Positions 6,708 through 14,509 of a stretch of DNA of 26,337 bases are shown here, piece after piece. The position numbers and the translations under genes are program-made. Each line of letters opens with the position of its first letter. The stretch's first letter is position 1. The notes beneath the pieces were generated by a model that did no database searches, was not told the origin of the DNA, and saw nothing but the letters and a program-made list of their open reading frames with translations. The stretch lies in IMG/VR virus record IMGVR_UViG_3300048918_000369, positions 1-26,337 of that record. One strand, 5' to 3'. This DNA is from a virus.

Positions 6708-7391
6708 ATGAATACTACAACTAAGCAGATACCAATACTATTTAGCACGGCCATGGTGCAGGCGATACTGGCCGGGAGGAAGACTGTGACGAGGCGGCTC
6801 GTTTCGAGACTTAGCAGTAAAACTACAGGTGACTGGTGGGACTTATATTTTAAGAATATAACCCGCGATGGCAATGGGACTACTGATCAATACCTGAAGA
6901 TACCGCAGAAGTCTGATGACACACGGCATAGGGTCTTTTGCAGAATAGCAGCGGGCGATTTGCTGTATGTGCGGGAGACTTGGACAAAATACGGGAATAG
7001 TTATGTGTTTAAGTCGCTGCAAGATGAGCACACTGAATGCAGGTGGAAGCCGAGTATACACATGCCGAAGGAAGCTGCGCGCATATGGCTGAAGGTGACT
7101 GGGGTGGAGGTGCAGCGGTTGCGGGAGATCAGTGAGGTTGATGCGCTGGCGGAAGGAGTGGCGAGATACCATTGCGAGGTTGCCGGAAGGGACCGCTACA
7201 AGGATTATACGGCAGATGCCTCCGGTTATGGCGAGCCTAATGTTGACTACCCATCGTTTGGAGTAGCTACGGCATCGTTTGCGACTCTTTGGGAAAGCAT
7301 TAACGGCCGTGAGAGCTGGGAGGCTAACCCGTGGGTGTGGGTGGTGAGGTTTGAGGTGTTGAGTGTAAATGGTAAACCTGAGGGGATATGA
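6708..7391 (+). CDS. ASCH-domain-like phage protein
   Basis: The start contains PILFSTAMVQAILAGRKTVTRR, typical of phage proteins related to the ASCH fold, followed by GDLLYVRETWTKY and IWLKVTGVEVQRLREISEVDALAEGV, all characteristic of this group. ASCH domains are RNA-binding-like beta barrels related to PUA; the phage members have no settled function, though some are annotated as morphogenetic proteins. The 227-residue length is normal. It overlaps the next gene by 4 bases (ATGA). Confidence 0.7.
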   Translation: MNTTTKQIPILFSTAMVQAILAGRKTVTRRLVSRLSSKTTGDWWDLYFKNITRDGNGTTDQYLKIPQKSDDTRHRVFCRIAAGDLLYVRETWTKYGNSYVFKSLQDEHTECRWKPSIHMPKEAARIWLKVTGVEVQRLREISEVDALAEGVARYHCEVAGRDRYKDYTADASGYGEPNVDYPSFGVATASFATLWESINGRESWEANPWVWVVRFEVLSVNGKPEGI

Positions 7392-7744
7392 TAAAGGATT
7401 TAGGTGGAACTATGGTGCACTATGAGCCGCCCGACTTGTTGATTGGTGATCATATGGGAATAGTTGTTACGCCGGTGGCGCCGATAATAAAAGAAGCACA
7501 TGAGGTGCGGCAGCGTGGGATTGTGATGGTTGGTGTACTTGGGTTGTTGGCGCAGGTGTCGAGGATGGTGGCGGATAAGGGATATAGTGTTACTACCAGA
7601 GACGAATTGCGGCAACCTGAGATTTTGATACCGATTATGGCACCACCGCGGATAGATTATGAAGCTTATGCGCCTAAGCCGACTTGCCCGCCGAATGTGT
7701 GGGGCGTGCAGAAGAAAAGGAAGAATAAACGCAAAAAGAGGTAA
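7388..7744 (+). CDS. hypothetical protein with basic C-terminal tail
   Basis: The 118-residue product starts within the stop of the ASCH-like gene, implying translational coupling. It has a hydrophobic middle (about residues 22-62) and ends in a strongly basic tail (KKRKNKRKKR), which may bind nucleic acid. I recognise no family. Confidence 0.6.
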   Translation: MIKDLGGTMVHYEPPDLLIGDHMGIVVTPVAPIIKEAHEVRQRGIVMVGVLGLLAQVSRMVADKGYSVTTRDELRQPEILIPIMAPPRIDYEAYAPKPTCPPNVWGVQKKRKNKRKKR

Positions 7745-7790
7745 GACCTATCTATTTCGATAAAGTAATCATAAACCAGTAGAACATCGT

Positions 7791-9212
7791 ATGAGTATTC
7801 AACTAAAGAGCAAATTTAAGCGCAGGAAGATCGCAGAAAGTGAGTTATCTGTGTTTACTGTGGGTAGTTCCAATATAGACGACGTTATTAATTCTATAGT
7901 TCGCAAGGCAAATGCGCCGCGGTTTTTGGTGGTGGATCTGTTTTGTGGCGCGGGTGGTACCAGTACGGGTTTTGAAATGACGGATGGCAGGGCGCAGGTG
8001 ATCGCTTGCGTGAACCATGACTATATGGCTATAAAGAGCCACTGGCGGAACTATCCCCACATTGCCCACTTTGAAGAGGATATCCGTACGCTGGAGCTCG
8101 CGCCGCTTGTAAAGCTGCTGAATCATTACCGGATGCTTTACCCGGAAGCAAAGGTTATCCTGTGGGCGTCTCTGGAGTGCACCAACTTCAGCAAGGCCAA
8201 AGGAGGACAACCACGAGATGCGGATAGCCGCACACTGGCTGATCACCTGGACAGGTATATAACGGCGCTGAACCCTGACTATGTGCAGATAGAGAACGTG
8301 GTGGAGTTTATGAGCTGGGGGCCGCTCGATGAGAATGGCAAGCCGGTGAGCCGTAAGAACGGGACCGACTGGATGAGGTGGCGCAACCATATAAACAGCT
8401 TTGGCTATTACGATGAGTGGCGCGAAATGAACAGCGCAGACTACGGGGCATATACGAGCCGTAATCGCTTGTTTGGCTGTTTTGCGAAGCATGGCTTACC
8501 GATCGCATGGCCAGCTCCGACACATGCTAAAAAGCCAAACATGGGCAGCATGTTTGATACGCCGCTGCAGAAGTGGAAGGCGGTAAAGGATGTGCTGGAT
8601 TTTAGTGACGAAGGAAAAAGTATATTCAACAGGAATAAACCGCTTTGTGATAAGACTCTGGAGGTGATTGCTACAGGGTTAATCAAGTGCTTGCAGTCTA
8701 ATGAGCCCGGCTTTCTTTTCAAGTATTACGGCAACGGAGATAATATTAATGAGCTAGACAGGCCTGCCGGCACTATAACTACCAAGGATAGGTTTGCACT
8801 CATTCTACGACAATACAAACGCGGATTTACAACGTCGATATCGGAACCGATAGGCGCTTTACCTACTAATCCCAAAGCTAACCTTGTGACGTTTATCATG
8901 AACAAATCACATGGCGGGCACACTACATCGACTGACCAACCATGCCCTGTAATAGTCGCGAGACAGGATAAAGCTCCCCTCTATTTCATTAGGGCGATAA
9001 TGGATGCCAATGGTATTGCTGATATCACTATGCGTATGCTTAAAGTAATGGAGCTGCTGCCAATACAGGGTTTCCCGGTTGGTTTCCAGCTGGAGGGTTC
9101 GCAGGCGGACCAGAAGAAATTTATTGGTAACAGCGTGGTGCCGTTGGTGGTGAAGCGTTGGTGCCTGGCACTTGATGGTAAATTATCTGATGACCTTTTA
9201 AAAGTGGCGTAA
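7791..9212 (+). CDS. DNA (cytosine-5) methyltransferase, variant motif IV
   Basis: Motif I is DLFCGAGG at residues 49-56, motif VI is ENV at 168-170, motif VIII is YTSRNRLF at 221-228, and the C-terminal motif X is GNSVVP at 446-451. The catalytic motif IV reads SLECTNFS with Cys130, so the usual Pro before the cysteine is Glu; I believe related phage enzymes share this variant. A target-recognition region lies between motif VIII and X. At 473 residues it is full length. No cognate endonuclease is near, so it is an orphan, probably anti-restriction enzyme. The next gene starts in its stop codon (TAATG). Confidence 0.85.
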   Translation: MSIQLKSKFKRRKIAESELSVFTVGSSNIDDVINSIVRKANAPRFLVVDLFCGAGGTSTGFEMTDGRAQVIACVNHDYMAIKSHWRNYPHIAHFEEDIRTLELAPLVKLLNHYRMLYPEAKVILWASLECTNFSKAKGGQPRDADSRTLADHLDRYITALNPDYVQIENVVEFMSWGPLDENGKPVSRKNGTDWMRWRNHINSFGYYDEWREMNSADYGAYTSRNRLFGCFAKHGLPIAWPAPTHAKKPNMGSMFDTPLQKWKAVKDVLDFSDEGKSIFNRNKPLCDKTLEVIATGLIKCLQSNEPGFLFKYYGNGDNINELDRPAGTITTKDRFALILRQYKRGFTTSISEPIGALPTNPKANLVTFIMNKSHGGHTTSTDQPCPVIVARQDKAPLYFIRAIMDANGIADITMRMLKVMELLPIQGFPVGFQLEGSQADQKKFIGNSVVPLVVKRWCLALDGKLSDDLLKVA

Positions 9213-9805
9213 TGAGTGGTGTGACATATCTATTTGAGCCGGAGATAAAGATGCCGCATAGTGATTTTAGGCTGTTTGTGGCTTGTAATAATGCGGATAG
9301 GGACTGGGTGTATAAGCAGAGCTTTTATAAGCTGAAGAACGAGCTGCTGGAGAAATATGCTGATGCTGCCGGGTATGATAGGCAGATTGTGAAGCACGTC
9401 TGTAATGTGTGCCGCGGTACTGGATGGTATTCAACTGATGCACGGTGCAGAAGGTGTATAGATGGGGTGTATGCTGAGTATTCTTATATACTGAAGCGGT
9501 ATGCACTGAATGGGCAGCTGTTTCATAGGCCGGTGGAGCGTGCAGACGGACCTATTGTGGAGGTGATAAAGGGTATCATAAAGCATAACACTCCTGATGT
9601 AAGGCCGGGATTTGCTTATGCGTGCCTGCTGAAGAAGTATAAGCCAGCGGACTTTAATGAGCATTTGCGTCTATTCAGGTCGCGGTTCACGAAGAGTGAC
9701 TGGAAAAAGTGGGGCGAGATCGCTGCTAAGAGCGATAACATAATTACTGCATTGGCTACGTGGCACGAGGTAGCAGTTGAGGTAACTGATGATCTGCCAT
9801 TTTAA
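9212..9805 (+). CDS. zinc-binding protein with SSB-like C-terminal tip
   Basis: The 197-residue protein has CNVCRGTG (Cys64, Cys67) and CRRC (Cys79, Cys82), a four-cysteine zinc site whose first part resembles the DnaJ CxxCxGxG repeat. The C-terminal half is helical and basic. The last six residues, TDDLPF, closely match the SSB C-terminal tip (DDIPF), which is also present on the SSB-like protein at 4561. This suggests docking on the same host replication or repair partners. It is translationally coupled to the cytosine methyltransferase. No family is named with confidence. Confidence 0.6.
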   Translation: MSGVTYLFEPEIKMPHSDFRLFVACNNADRDWVYKQSFYKLKNELLEKYADAAGYDRQIVKHVCNVCRGTGWYSTDARCRRCIDGVYAEYSYILKRYALNGQLFHRPVERADGPIVEVIKGIIKHNTPDVRPGFAYACLLKKYKPADFNEHLRLFRSRFTKSDWKKWGEIAAKSDNIITALATWHEVAVEVTDDLPF

Positions 9806-9814
9806 AAATAAGAT

Positions 9815-10057
9815 ATGAGTTTACGGATACGGTTGGTGATGTGTGGGGTGTATGCGGCGCTGGCGTGGCTGATGAGGGTGGCGTGTGAGCTACATGAGCC
9901 GCTGATGGTGTGGATGGTTGCGATATCTCTGGTGGCTGTGGTGGTGGTTGATCTTGTGGAGACGGTGGAATATGCTGAGTGGCGCAGGTTGGAAGCGGAG
10001 GTTCGGAAGACAAATTTGCTGGATGACTTGCCGGAGGAAGACGATGAACCAGAATAG
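9815..10057 (+). CDS. small membrane protein
   Basis: The 80-residue product has two hydrophobic segments, about residues 7-25 and 30-48, followed by a charged, acidic C-terminal tail (LDDLPEEDDEPE). It looks like a small inner-membrane protein with a cytoplasmic tail. A holin-like role is possible by size and topology, but no lysis gene is adjacent, so this is only a guess. Confidence 0.5.
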   Translation: MSLRIRLVMCGVYAALAWLMRVACELHEPLMVWMVAISLVAVVVVDLVETVEYAEWRRLEAEVRKTNLLDDLPEEDDEPE

Positions 10058-10124
10058 AAAGGTATCAACCGTTCGCGGGCGGGGCTGGTGGCCATGCGGC
10101 GAACCGTTGATGGGGGCTAATTAT

Positions 10125-10171
10125 CCGCTGGAGCGCATTCCGTTGCATGCGCAACCAATGCGCTCCAGCGG
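10125..10171. promoter_or_regulatory. strong 47-base hairpin
   Basis: A perfect 15-bp inverted repeat (left arm CCGCTGGAGCGCATT at 10125-10139, right arm 10157-10171) encloses a second stem, GTTGC at 10142-10146 with GCAAC at 10151-10155, loop ATGC. Together they give about 20 base pairs with a small internal bulge. No T-run follows, so it is not a typical intrinsic terminator. It lies in the 157-base gap before the first hairpin/Shine-Dalgarno element. Confidence 0.75.
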
Positions 10172-10189
10172 AGCCAAACGAAGTAAAAA

Positions 10190-10206
10190 CCCGCCGAGGA
10201 GGGCGG
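10190..10206 (+). promoter_or_regulatory. hairpin/Shine-Dalgarno element, copy 1
   Basis: The 17-base sequence CCCGCCGAGGAGGGCGG is found identically at 12902 and 13262, each time 7-8 bases before an ATG and after a run of A. CCGCC can pair with GGCGG and leaves GAGGAG, a Shine-Dalgarno-like sequence, in the loop. The AGGAGG is about 12 bases from the start codon unless the stem forms. Confidence 0.7.
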
Positions 10207-10214
10207 TAAATGAT

Positions 10215-10475
10215 ATGAGTGAAAACTATAAATGGGCTCGATTAATCGAGCTGGGAAATGGGAAAACCGTGCTTGTCATCAAGGAAGAAGCCGAGGACGA
10301 AGACAGCGAGGCGCCGTACCAGGTAAAGGTTATTTGTGATTTTGAGGGTGCGCGCGGCAATATCGCTCTCGGGTTCCGCGATGAAGCTAAACGCGACGAG
10401 TGTTTTAAAGAATACTCTTTAGAACAAGCTAGTAGCGTATATGACTCAATAGCTGAAATGTTTAGTGTAGAGTAA
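10215..10475 (+). CDS. hypothetical acidic protein
   Basis: The ATG at 10215 follows the hairpin/Shine-Dalgarno element, which decides the start. The frame is also open upstream to an ATG at 10044 that has its own GGAGGAAG, but that extension would translate the strong hairpin and has no protein-like character. The 86-residue product has a strand-rich pattern (ARLIELGNGKTVLVIKEE, then YQVKVICDFEG) and a helical C-terminus. I recognise no family. It shares its leader with two other small genes, so they may be co-regulated. Confidence 0.6.
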   Translation: MSENYKWARLIELGNGKTVLVIKEEAEDEDSEAPYQVKVICDFEGARGNIALGFRDEAKRDECFKEYSLEQASSVYDSIAEMFSVE

Positions 10476-10503
10476 CCTTCCTGGTGCTTGTAAATGTTAA
10501 AAA

Positions 10504-10734
10504 ATGGTAGATAAAAAGGGACCACTGGAGCGGATAGCTGATGCGTGTGAGCTGATGGCTAAGAATAATGCGGAGCTGAAGGAGATGCTGGACCATATGC
10601 GGGATAGCAGGAATCACTGGCAGGAGAAGTGCCAGAGGATGGAGCGTAGTATGAATACCATGAAGGGTGTAAATACCAAGCTACGCAATAAGCTGCGCCA
10701 GCTGGAGGCGCCGCAGATAGGTGAACAGTTATAA
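10504..10734 (+). CDS. coiled-coil hypothetical protein
   Basis: The 76-residue product is almost wholly helical and charged, with heptad-like spacing of Leu and Met (about residues 8-68), so it is likely a coiled coil. It lies 9 bases before the terminase large subunit gene. A packaging accessory or terminase small subunit role would fit its position, but there is no DNA-binding motif. Confidence 0.55.
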   Translation: MVDKKGPLERIADACELMAKNNAELKEMLDHMRDSRNHWQEKCQRMERSMNTMKGVNTKLRNKLRQLEAPQIGEQL

Positions 10735-10743
10735 GCCGGCATT

Positions 10744-12894
10744 ATGGATCTGATCGATTATAGTAGTTACAGGGGGCAGATGGTGGACATACTGGAGGAC
10801 AGTGTGGCGCTGATCAAGGATATACGGCCGAGTGTGTGGACCGAGCAGAACCTGATTATGAAGAAGAAGCCTTTTGAGGGGCCTTTTCGATATGACCGGA
10901 CGCCATACACGCGGGAGATCGTGGATTGCCTGGACCCTAATCACCCGGCGCGGGTGATAGCGGTGATGAAGGGCGCACAGATCGGGTTTAGCGCAGGGGT
11001 GATATACCCCGGGGTGCTGTACATCATGAATATTTGCCCTGGCAATACTATAGTAACCGTGGGTGACCCCGAGCTGATAGGGGCGGCCATGGAAAAGATA
11101 GACGAGGCGATAGATAATAGCGGATCGCGCTACCTGATAAAGCCGCAGGTGATGCGGAACCGGAACAATAAGAGCGGTGATACGAACTTTCAGAAGGATT
11201 TCCCGCTGGGGTATGTGCGCCTGATCAGCGCGGATAAGCACAAGGCGATGCGCCAGCGCGACCTGCAGTATGGGTTCCTTGATGACTACGAGGCGATAAA
11301 GATGGCCAGTAAGGAGAGTGGTGCCACGGATGACCTGATAGAGCAGCGCTTTGCATCGTTCAGCGACCAGATGAAGATATTTAAGATCAGCACACCGGAG
11401 CGGGCGGAGTCGAGCAACATTAATACAGCGTACAAAAAAGGTGATCAGCGGAAATATAATGTAGAGTGCCCCTGCTGCCACGAGCCGATAGTGCTGGAAT
11501 GGAAGGTGAAAATTGATGAAAAGAATTTTGGCGGGATAGTATGGGAGCCTGATAACCACGGCAACGTAATAGAAAGCTCGGTGGGATATGTGTGCCAGTT
11601 GTGTGCCGGCTACTTCCAGGACAGGTATAAAGATGAGATGCTGGGCGGCGGGATATGGGTCCCGACAGCTGTACCGCGCAGGCCTGATTACCGGAGCTAC
11701 CACATAAATAGTTTGTATGCACCACTTGGTATGTATAGCTGGTACTCGTATGCCGCCAAATATGTGGACATACAGGCGGAGGTGGATGAGCGGCTGAAGG
11801 AGTCGCGGATGCGCACCTTTAAGAATGTTGTAGAGGGATTGCCCTATGAGAGTGAAACGGAGCAGGTGAAGCCCGGGGAGCTGCAACAGAACTGCAGGCC
11901 TTATCTGCCAGGTGTGATACCCGAGGAGCTGAGCATTAAGGATGGTAACGGCCGGATAGTGCTGATAACGATGGCCTGTGACCTCAACGGGAGGATGAAG
12001 GGTTTTAATAAGGCCGAATACGATGATGTGCGACTGGACTACCAGCTATATGCCTGGGCAGAGAGTGGTGCGCGGTATAGCTTTCTGCATGGGAGCCTGG
12101 GAACCTTTGTACCTAGGGAAAATACACTTGCCGACTCAGAAAGGAAGGACCGTGAGCGGTGGAGTTACCGGATGAACGTGGACCGGAGTGTATGGCCCCT
12201 GCTGGAGGAGATAAGGAATCGCAGGTACATGAGTGATACCGGCAGGCCATTTACTGTGGGCGTGTGCGGAGTGGACTGTGGCGCCTATACTGAATTTGCC
12301 GAGGCGTACCTGGACTGGACCATAAGGCGTACGCCGGAGAACCCTGCCGTGGGTGTGCGTGGGCAGAAAGAGGATAAGTATAACCGTGACGATGTGAATA
12401 CCAAGTGGTATGATCGAGGCCGCCAGCGGACGGATATCTACTACATACGCGTAGGCCTATATAAAGAGCTGCTGGCAAAAATAATGGCAAAGAAGTGGCT
12501 GCAAGGAGAAGACCAGCCGCCGGGATATATGAATTTCCCTACTCCTGGTATGTTCGTATGTCCATCGAAGAAGGCTGCATATAGCAAAATGGGTATGAGC
12601 TACGACGGTGATATGCTGTATAGTAACGAGGGATTTTTTAAGCACTACGAGGCGGAGAAGCGTGAGCTGGTAGATGATAAAGACGGCGGCAAGCTGTACC
12701 GCTGGGTGAAAACCGATACTGCAGTACAGAACCACTTCTGGGATACCGATGTGTATAATATGGCCGAGCGGGATATAATAGTGAATAACCTAGGGGACGC
12801 GCTGCGCCGGCAGGGGAAGTGGACGGAAAAGGACTTCCTGTGGGTGGATTATGTGCGGTATGTACTGAGACAGCACAGCCTGCTTTATAAATAA
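10744..12894 (+). CDS. terminase large subunit, GpA family
   Basis: This 716-residue protein matches lambda GpA-type large terminases, which pump DNA into proheads and cut it. A Walker A-like MKGAQIGFS is at 75-83, Walker B FLDDYE at 178-183, and the coupling motif STPE at 216-219. A family-typical zinc-binding insertion has CPCC at 242-245 and CQLC at 284-287. The nuclease half begins around ACDLNGR (Asp413), with a further acidic cluster near VDCGAYTEFAEAY. Length agrees with the family (about 640-720). It is the best evidence that this is a tailed phage. Unusually, no portal or head gene follows. Confidence 0.9.
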   Translation: MDLIDYSSYRGQMVDILEDSVALIKDIRPSVWTEQNLIMKKKPFEGPFRYDRTPYTREIVDCLDPNHPARVIAVMKGAQIGFSAGVIYPGVLYIMNICPGNTIVTVGDPELIGAAMEKIDEAIDNSGSRYLIKPQVMRNRNNKSGDTNFQKDFPLGYVRLISADKHKAMRQRDLQYGFLDDYEAIKMASKESGATDDLIEQRFASFSDQMKIFKISTPERAESSNINTAYKKGDQRKYNVECPCCHEPIVLEWKVKIDEKNFGGIVWEPDNHGNVIESSVGYVCQLCAGYFQDRYKDEMLGGGIWVPTAVPRRPDYRSYHINSLYAPLGMYSWYSYAAKYVDIQAEVDERLKESRMRTFKNVVEGLPYESETEQVKPGELQQNCRPYLPGVIPEELSIKDGNGRIVLITMACDLNGRMKGFNKAEYDDVRLDYQLYAWAESGARYSFLHGSLGTFVPRENTLADSERKDRERWSYRMNVDRSVWPLLEEIRNRRYMSDTGRPFTVGVCGVDCGAYTEFAEAYLDWTIRRTPENPAVGVRGQKEDKYNRDDVNTKWYDRGRQRTDIYYIRVGLYKELLAKIMAKKWLQGEDQPPGYMNFPTPGMFVCPSKKAAYSKMGMSYDGDMLYSNEGFFKHYEAEKRELVDDKDGGKLYRWVKTDTAVQNHFWDTDVYNMAERDIIVNNLGDALRRQGKWTEKDFLWVDYVRYVLRQHSLLYK

Positions 12895-12901
12895 GTAAAA
12901 A

Positions 12902-12918
12902 CCCGCCGAGGAGGGCGG
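12902..12918 (+). promoter_or_regulatory. hairpin/Shine-Dalgarno element, copy 2
   Basis: Identical to the element at 10190, here 7 bases before the ATG at 12926 and 7 bases after the terminase stop codon. Confidence 0.7.
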
Positions 12919-12925
12919 AAATAAT

Positions 12926-13249
12926 ATGAGAATTATAGCAACAAGTGATGATATAAAAACAATGAAGGCGATATTGGAGAAGCTAAAGAAAGATGAAACC
13001 ACCGATGAAACCCATGTTGATTGGGAGAATGCAGAAATGCAGTTTGGCTTAATGAGGGTAATAAATAACATAGAGAATTTCGACAATTACTTCAAGACAT
13101 TACCAGAAACAGAAAAAAGATACTACACAGCTGAATGTTCTAAGTGTGGATGGTTTGGGGGTAGTCAATATTGTAATGGCGGTGGCGCTATTGCTGATAC
13201 TGGAGATTACTCAGTGGTGACTTGCCCAATATGCGACAATGAAATTTAA
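12926..13249 (+). CDS. hypothetical zinc-ribbon protein
   Basis: The 107-residue protein has a helical, charged N-terminal part and a C-terminal zinc ribbon: CSKC, a lone Cys in YCNGGG, and CPIC near the end. Such ribbons bind metal and often nucleic acid or protein. The start is fixed by the hairpin/Shine-Dalgarno element. The family is not recognised. Confidence 0.6.
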   Translation: MRIIATSDDIKTMKAILEKLKKDETTDETHVDWENAEMQFGLMRVINNIENFDNYFKTLPETEKRYYTAECSKCGWFGGSQYCNGGGAIADTGDYSVVTCPICDNEI

Positions 13250-13261
13250 TCAATTTAAAAC

Positions 13262-13278
13262 CCCGCCGAGGAGGGCGG
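13262..13278 (+). promoter_or_regulatory. hairpin/Shine-Dalgarno element, copy 3
   Basis: Third identical 17-base copy, 7 bases before the ATG at 13286, in the gap after the zinc-ribbon gene. Confidence 0.7.
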
Positions 13279-13285
13279 TAGTAAT

Positions 13286-13540
13286 ATGACAACAGAAAAA
13301 AAACTAACGTGGCGAGATGTAAAGGAAATGGCCAACGGGCTGACCGATGAGCAACTGGATATGCCTGTGAAATGGTGGGGTGAAGAAGAGGGGGGTACTG
13401 TGCTTGATGTTAACCAGCTACCGGAGGATTATGTGACCGATGGCGAAGCATATAGTCCCCGATCGGAAATGGACCCTGAATTGATTGATGCGGATGAGCC
13501 TGTATTCGTTAAGGGTACCCCGATGATTTGGATTTATTAA
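13286..13540 (+). CDS. hypothetical acidic phage protein
   Basis: The 84-residue product is acidic. It begins with KLTWRDVKEMANGLTDEQLDMPV, a pattern I recall from small Bacteroidota phage proteins of unknown function, and then has a strand-rich region with several Asp and Glu. The hairpin/Shine-Dalgarno element decides the start. No catalytic residues are evident. Confidence 0.6.
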   Translation: MTTEKKLTWRDVKEMANGLTDEQLDMPVKWWGEEEGGTVLDVNQLPEDYVTDGEAYSPRSEMDPELIDADEPVFVKGTPMIWIY

Positions 13541-13582
13541 CCCTGCATGGTGCTTGTGCTGGTTCGAGTCCGGCACAGGGGC
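13541..13582 (+). other. tRNA 3'-end-like fragment
   Basis: The sequence contains a perfect T-arm: GCTGG at 13558-13562, the T-loop TTCGAGT, then CCGGC at 13570-13574, followed by acceptor-like ACAGGGG. CCCTG at 13541-13545 could pair with CAGGG at 13576-13580. No D-arm or anticodon arm fits upstream, so it is not an intact tRNA. It may be a pseudo-tRNA, an attachment-site remnant or a tRNA-mimicking hairpin. Confidence 0.45.
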
Positions 13583-13613
13583 AATTTGAAAAACTATCAC
13601 TAAAAGAATAGTT

Positions 13614-13919
13614 ATGGTATACGTTGATAACATGAATGCCCCGTACCGTGGGATGCTGATGTGTCACATGATAGCAGATAGCACAGATGAATTGCTTGAT
13701 ATGGCTACCAAGATAGGCGTTAACCATAAGTGGTTGCAAGACAAAGGAACCTATCAAGAGCATTTTGATATATGCGCAAGCAAAAAGAAGTTGGCTATTC
13801 AATATGGTGCGAAAGAAATAACAATGCGCGAGTTATCTGAGATGACATGCACGAGAGAAGGTTCACCTCTAAGAGACTGGCTTTTATCTACTAGACAATC
13901 ACTAACACATAACTTTTAA
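13614..13919 (+). CDS. DUF4031 family protein
   Basis: The 101-residue protein follows the DUF4031 pattern closely: VYVDNMNAPYRGMLMCHMIAD, then ATKIGVNHKWLQ, HFDI, KKLAIQYGAKEITMREL. The conserved Asp, His and Arg residues suggest a catalytic or nucleotide-binding role, but the function of the family is not established to my knowledge. A short inverted repeat, AACTAT with ATAGTT (13592-13613), directly precedes the ATG and could modulate translation. Confidence 0.75.
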   Translation: MVYVDNMNAPYRGMLMCHMIADSTDELLDMATKIGVNHKWLQDKGTYQEHFDICASKKKLAIQYGAKEITMRELSEMTCTREGSPLRDWLLSTRQSLTHNF

Positions 13920-13921
13920 TC

Positions 13922-14206
13922 ATGGATACATTTTGCGATAGTGAGAAGAAGGGTTTCCCGAGTAAGGCCGATGCAACGCAGTTTGGCAGGGCAATAAAGG
14001 AGCGCAAGCGTGACAAGACTGCGTTTAAAGTGTACCAGTGCAACCTATGTAGTCAATGGCACATAACGACTACCTATCAAAGTGATGTGCGCGAGCGCAG
14101 CCGGCGGAAATATGCTGAGCGGAAGGATAAGTATAAGAGTAACTACCTGCTTGTGCCGCCGCAGGAGCAACAATACAAACCGAAAAAGAAAAAAGTAAGG
14201 AGGTAG
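13922..14206 (+). CDS. small phage zinc-finger-like basic protein
   Basis: The 94-residue product contains YQCNLCSQWHITT, a CxxCxxWH motif of a small phage protein group, where the cysteines and histidine probably bind zinc. The rest is very basic, ending in a Lys-rich tail (KPKKKKVRR). It starts 2 bases after the DUF4031 stop. Its 3' end carries the strong ribosome site (AAGGAGGT) of the next gene. Confidence 0.6.
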   Translation: MDTFCDSEKKGFPSKADATQFGRAIKERKRDKTAFKVYQCNLCSQWHITTTYQSDVRERSRRKYAERKDKYKSNYLLVPPQEQQYKPKKKKVRR

Positions 14207-14209
14207 ACG

Positions 14210-14503
14210 ATGGAAGACGTAACCCCGAAGTTTCCCGAGCAAAAGGAGCTGGGATATAAGCCTTTGCAACCTACGGACCAAATGCCAAATGGGGCATACC
14301 AGGGGCGTATGATGAAGGACGTACCTGCAGCGGTGCTTCTGTGGCTTGCAGATAATGATAAATGTACAAAGCAGGTGCGGATGTACATAACTGAGCACTG
14401 GAACGAGCTTTGTAAAGCGGTGGGGCGTGACCCTAAAGCAGTAGGAGATCGTACCGCGAGTATCGATGCGCGGCCGCAGAAATTTAAGCCGCGAAGGAAA
14501 TAA
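14210..14503 (+). CDS. DUF3820-like protein
   Basis: The 97-residue product contains MPNGAYQGRMMKDVPAAVLL followed by a helical tail, similar to the DUF3820 pattern (MPFGKYKG, then DVPxxYLxWL). That family is found alone or next to exonuclease domains; its role is not settled. It has a strong Shine-Dalgarno, AAGGAGGT, within the preceding gene. It is the last gene before the terminator. Confidence 0.6.
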   Translation: MEDVTPKFPEQKELGYKPLQPTDQMPNGAYQGRMMKDVPAAVLLWLADNDKCTKQVRMYITEHWNELCKAVGRDPKAVGDRTASIDARPQKFKPRRK

Positions 14504-14509
14504 AGGAGG

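Noticed and set aside
9918-10214. Upstream extension of the gene at 10215
   Set aside because: The extension overlaps the membrane protein gene and translates the strong hairpin; the hairpin/Shine-Dalgarno element marks 10215 as the start, as in the two sister genes. The ATG at 10044 with a good ribosome site keeps some doubt.
10729-11886. 385-residue minus-strand frame opposite the terminase gene
   Set aside because: It is the shadow of a well-supported terminase large subunit with all its motifs and has an implausible His/Leu-rich composition.
12902-12918. Intrinsic terminator after the terminase gene
   Set aside because: The stem is short and no T-run follows; the same sequence occurs before two other start codons, which fits a leader element better.
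13499-13584. Intact tRNA gene
   Set aside because: The T-arm is perfect but no D-arm, anticodon stem or matching 5' acceptor strand can be placed, and the upstream part is coding.
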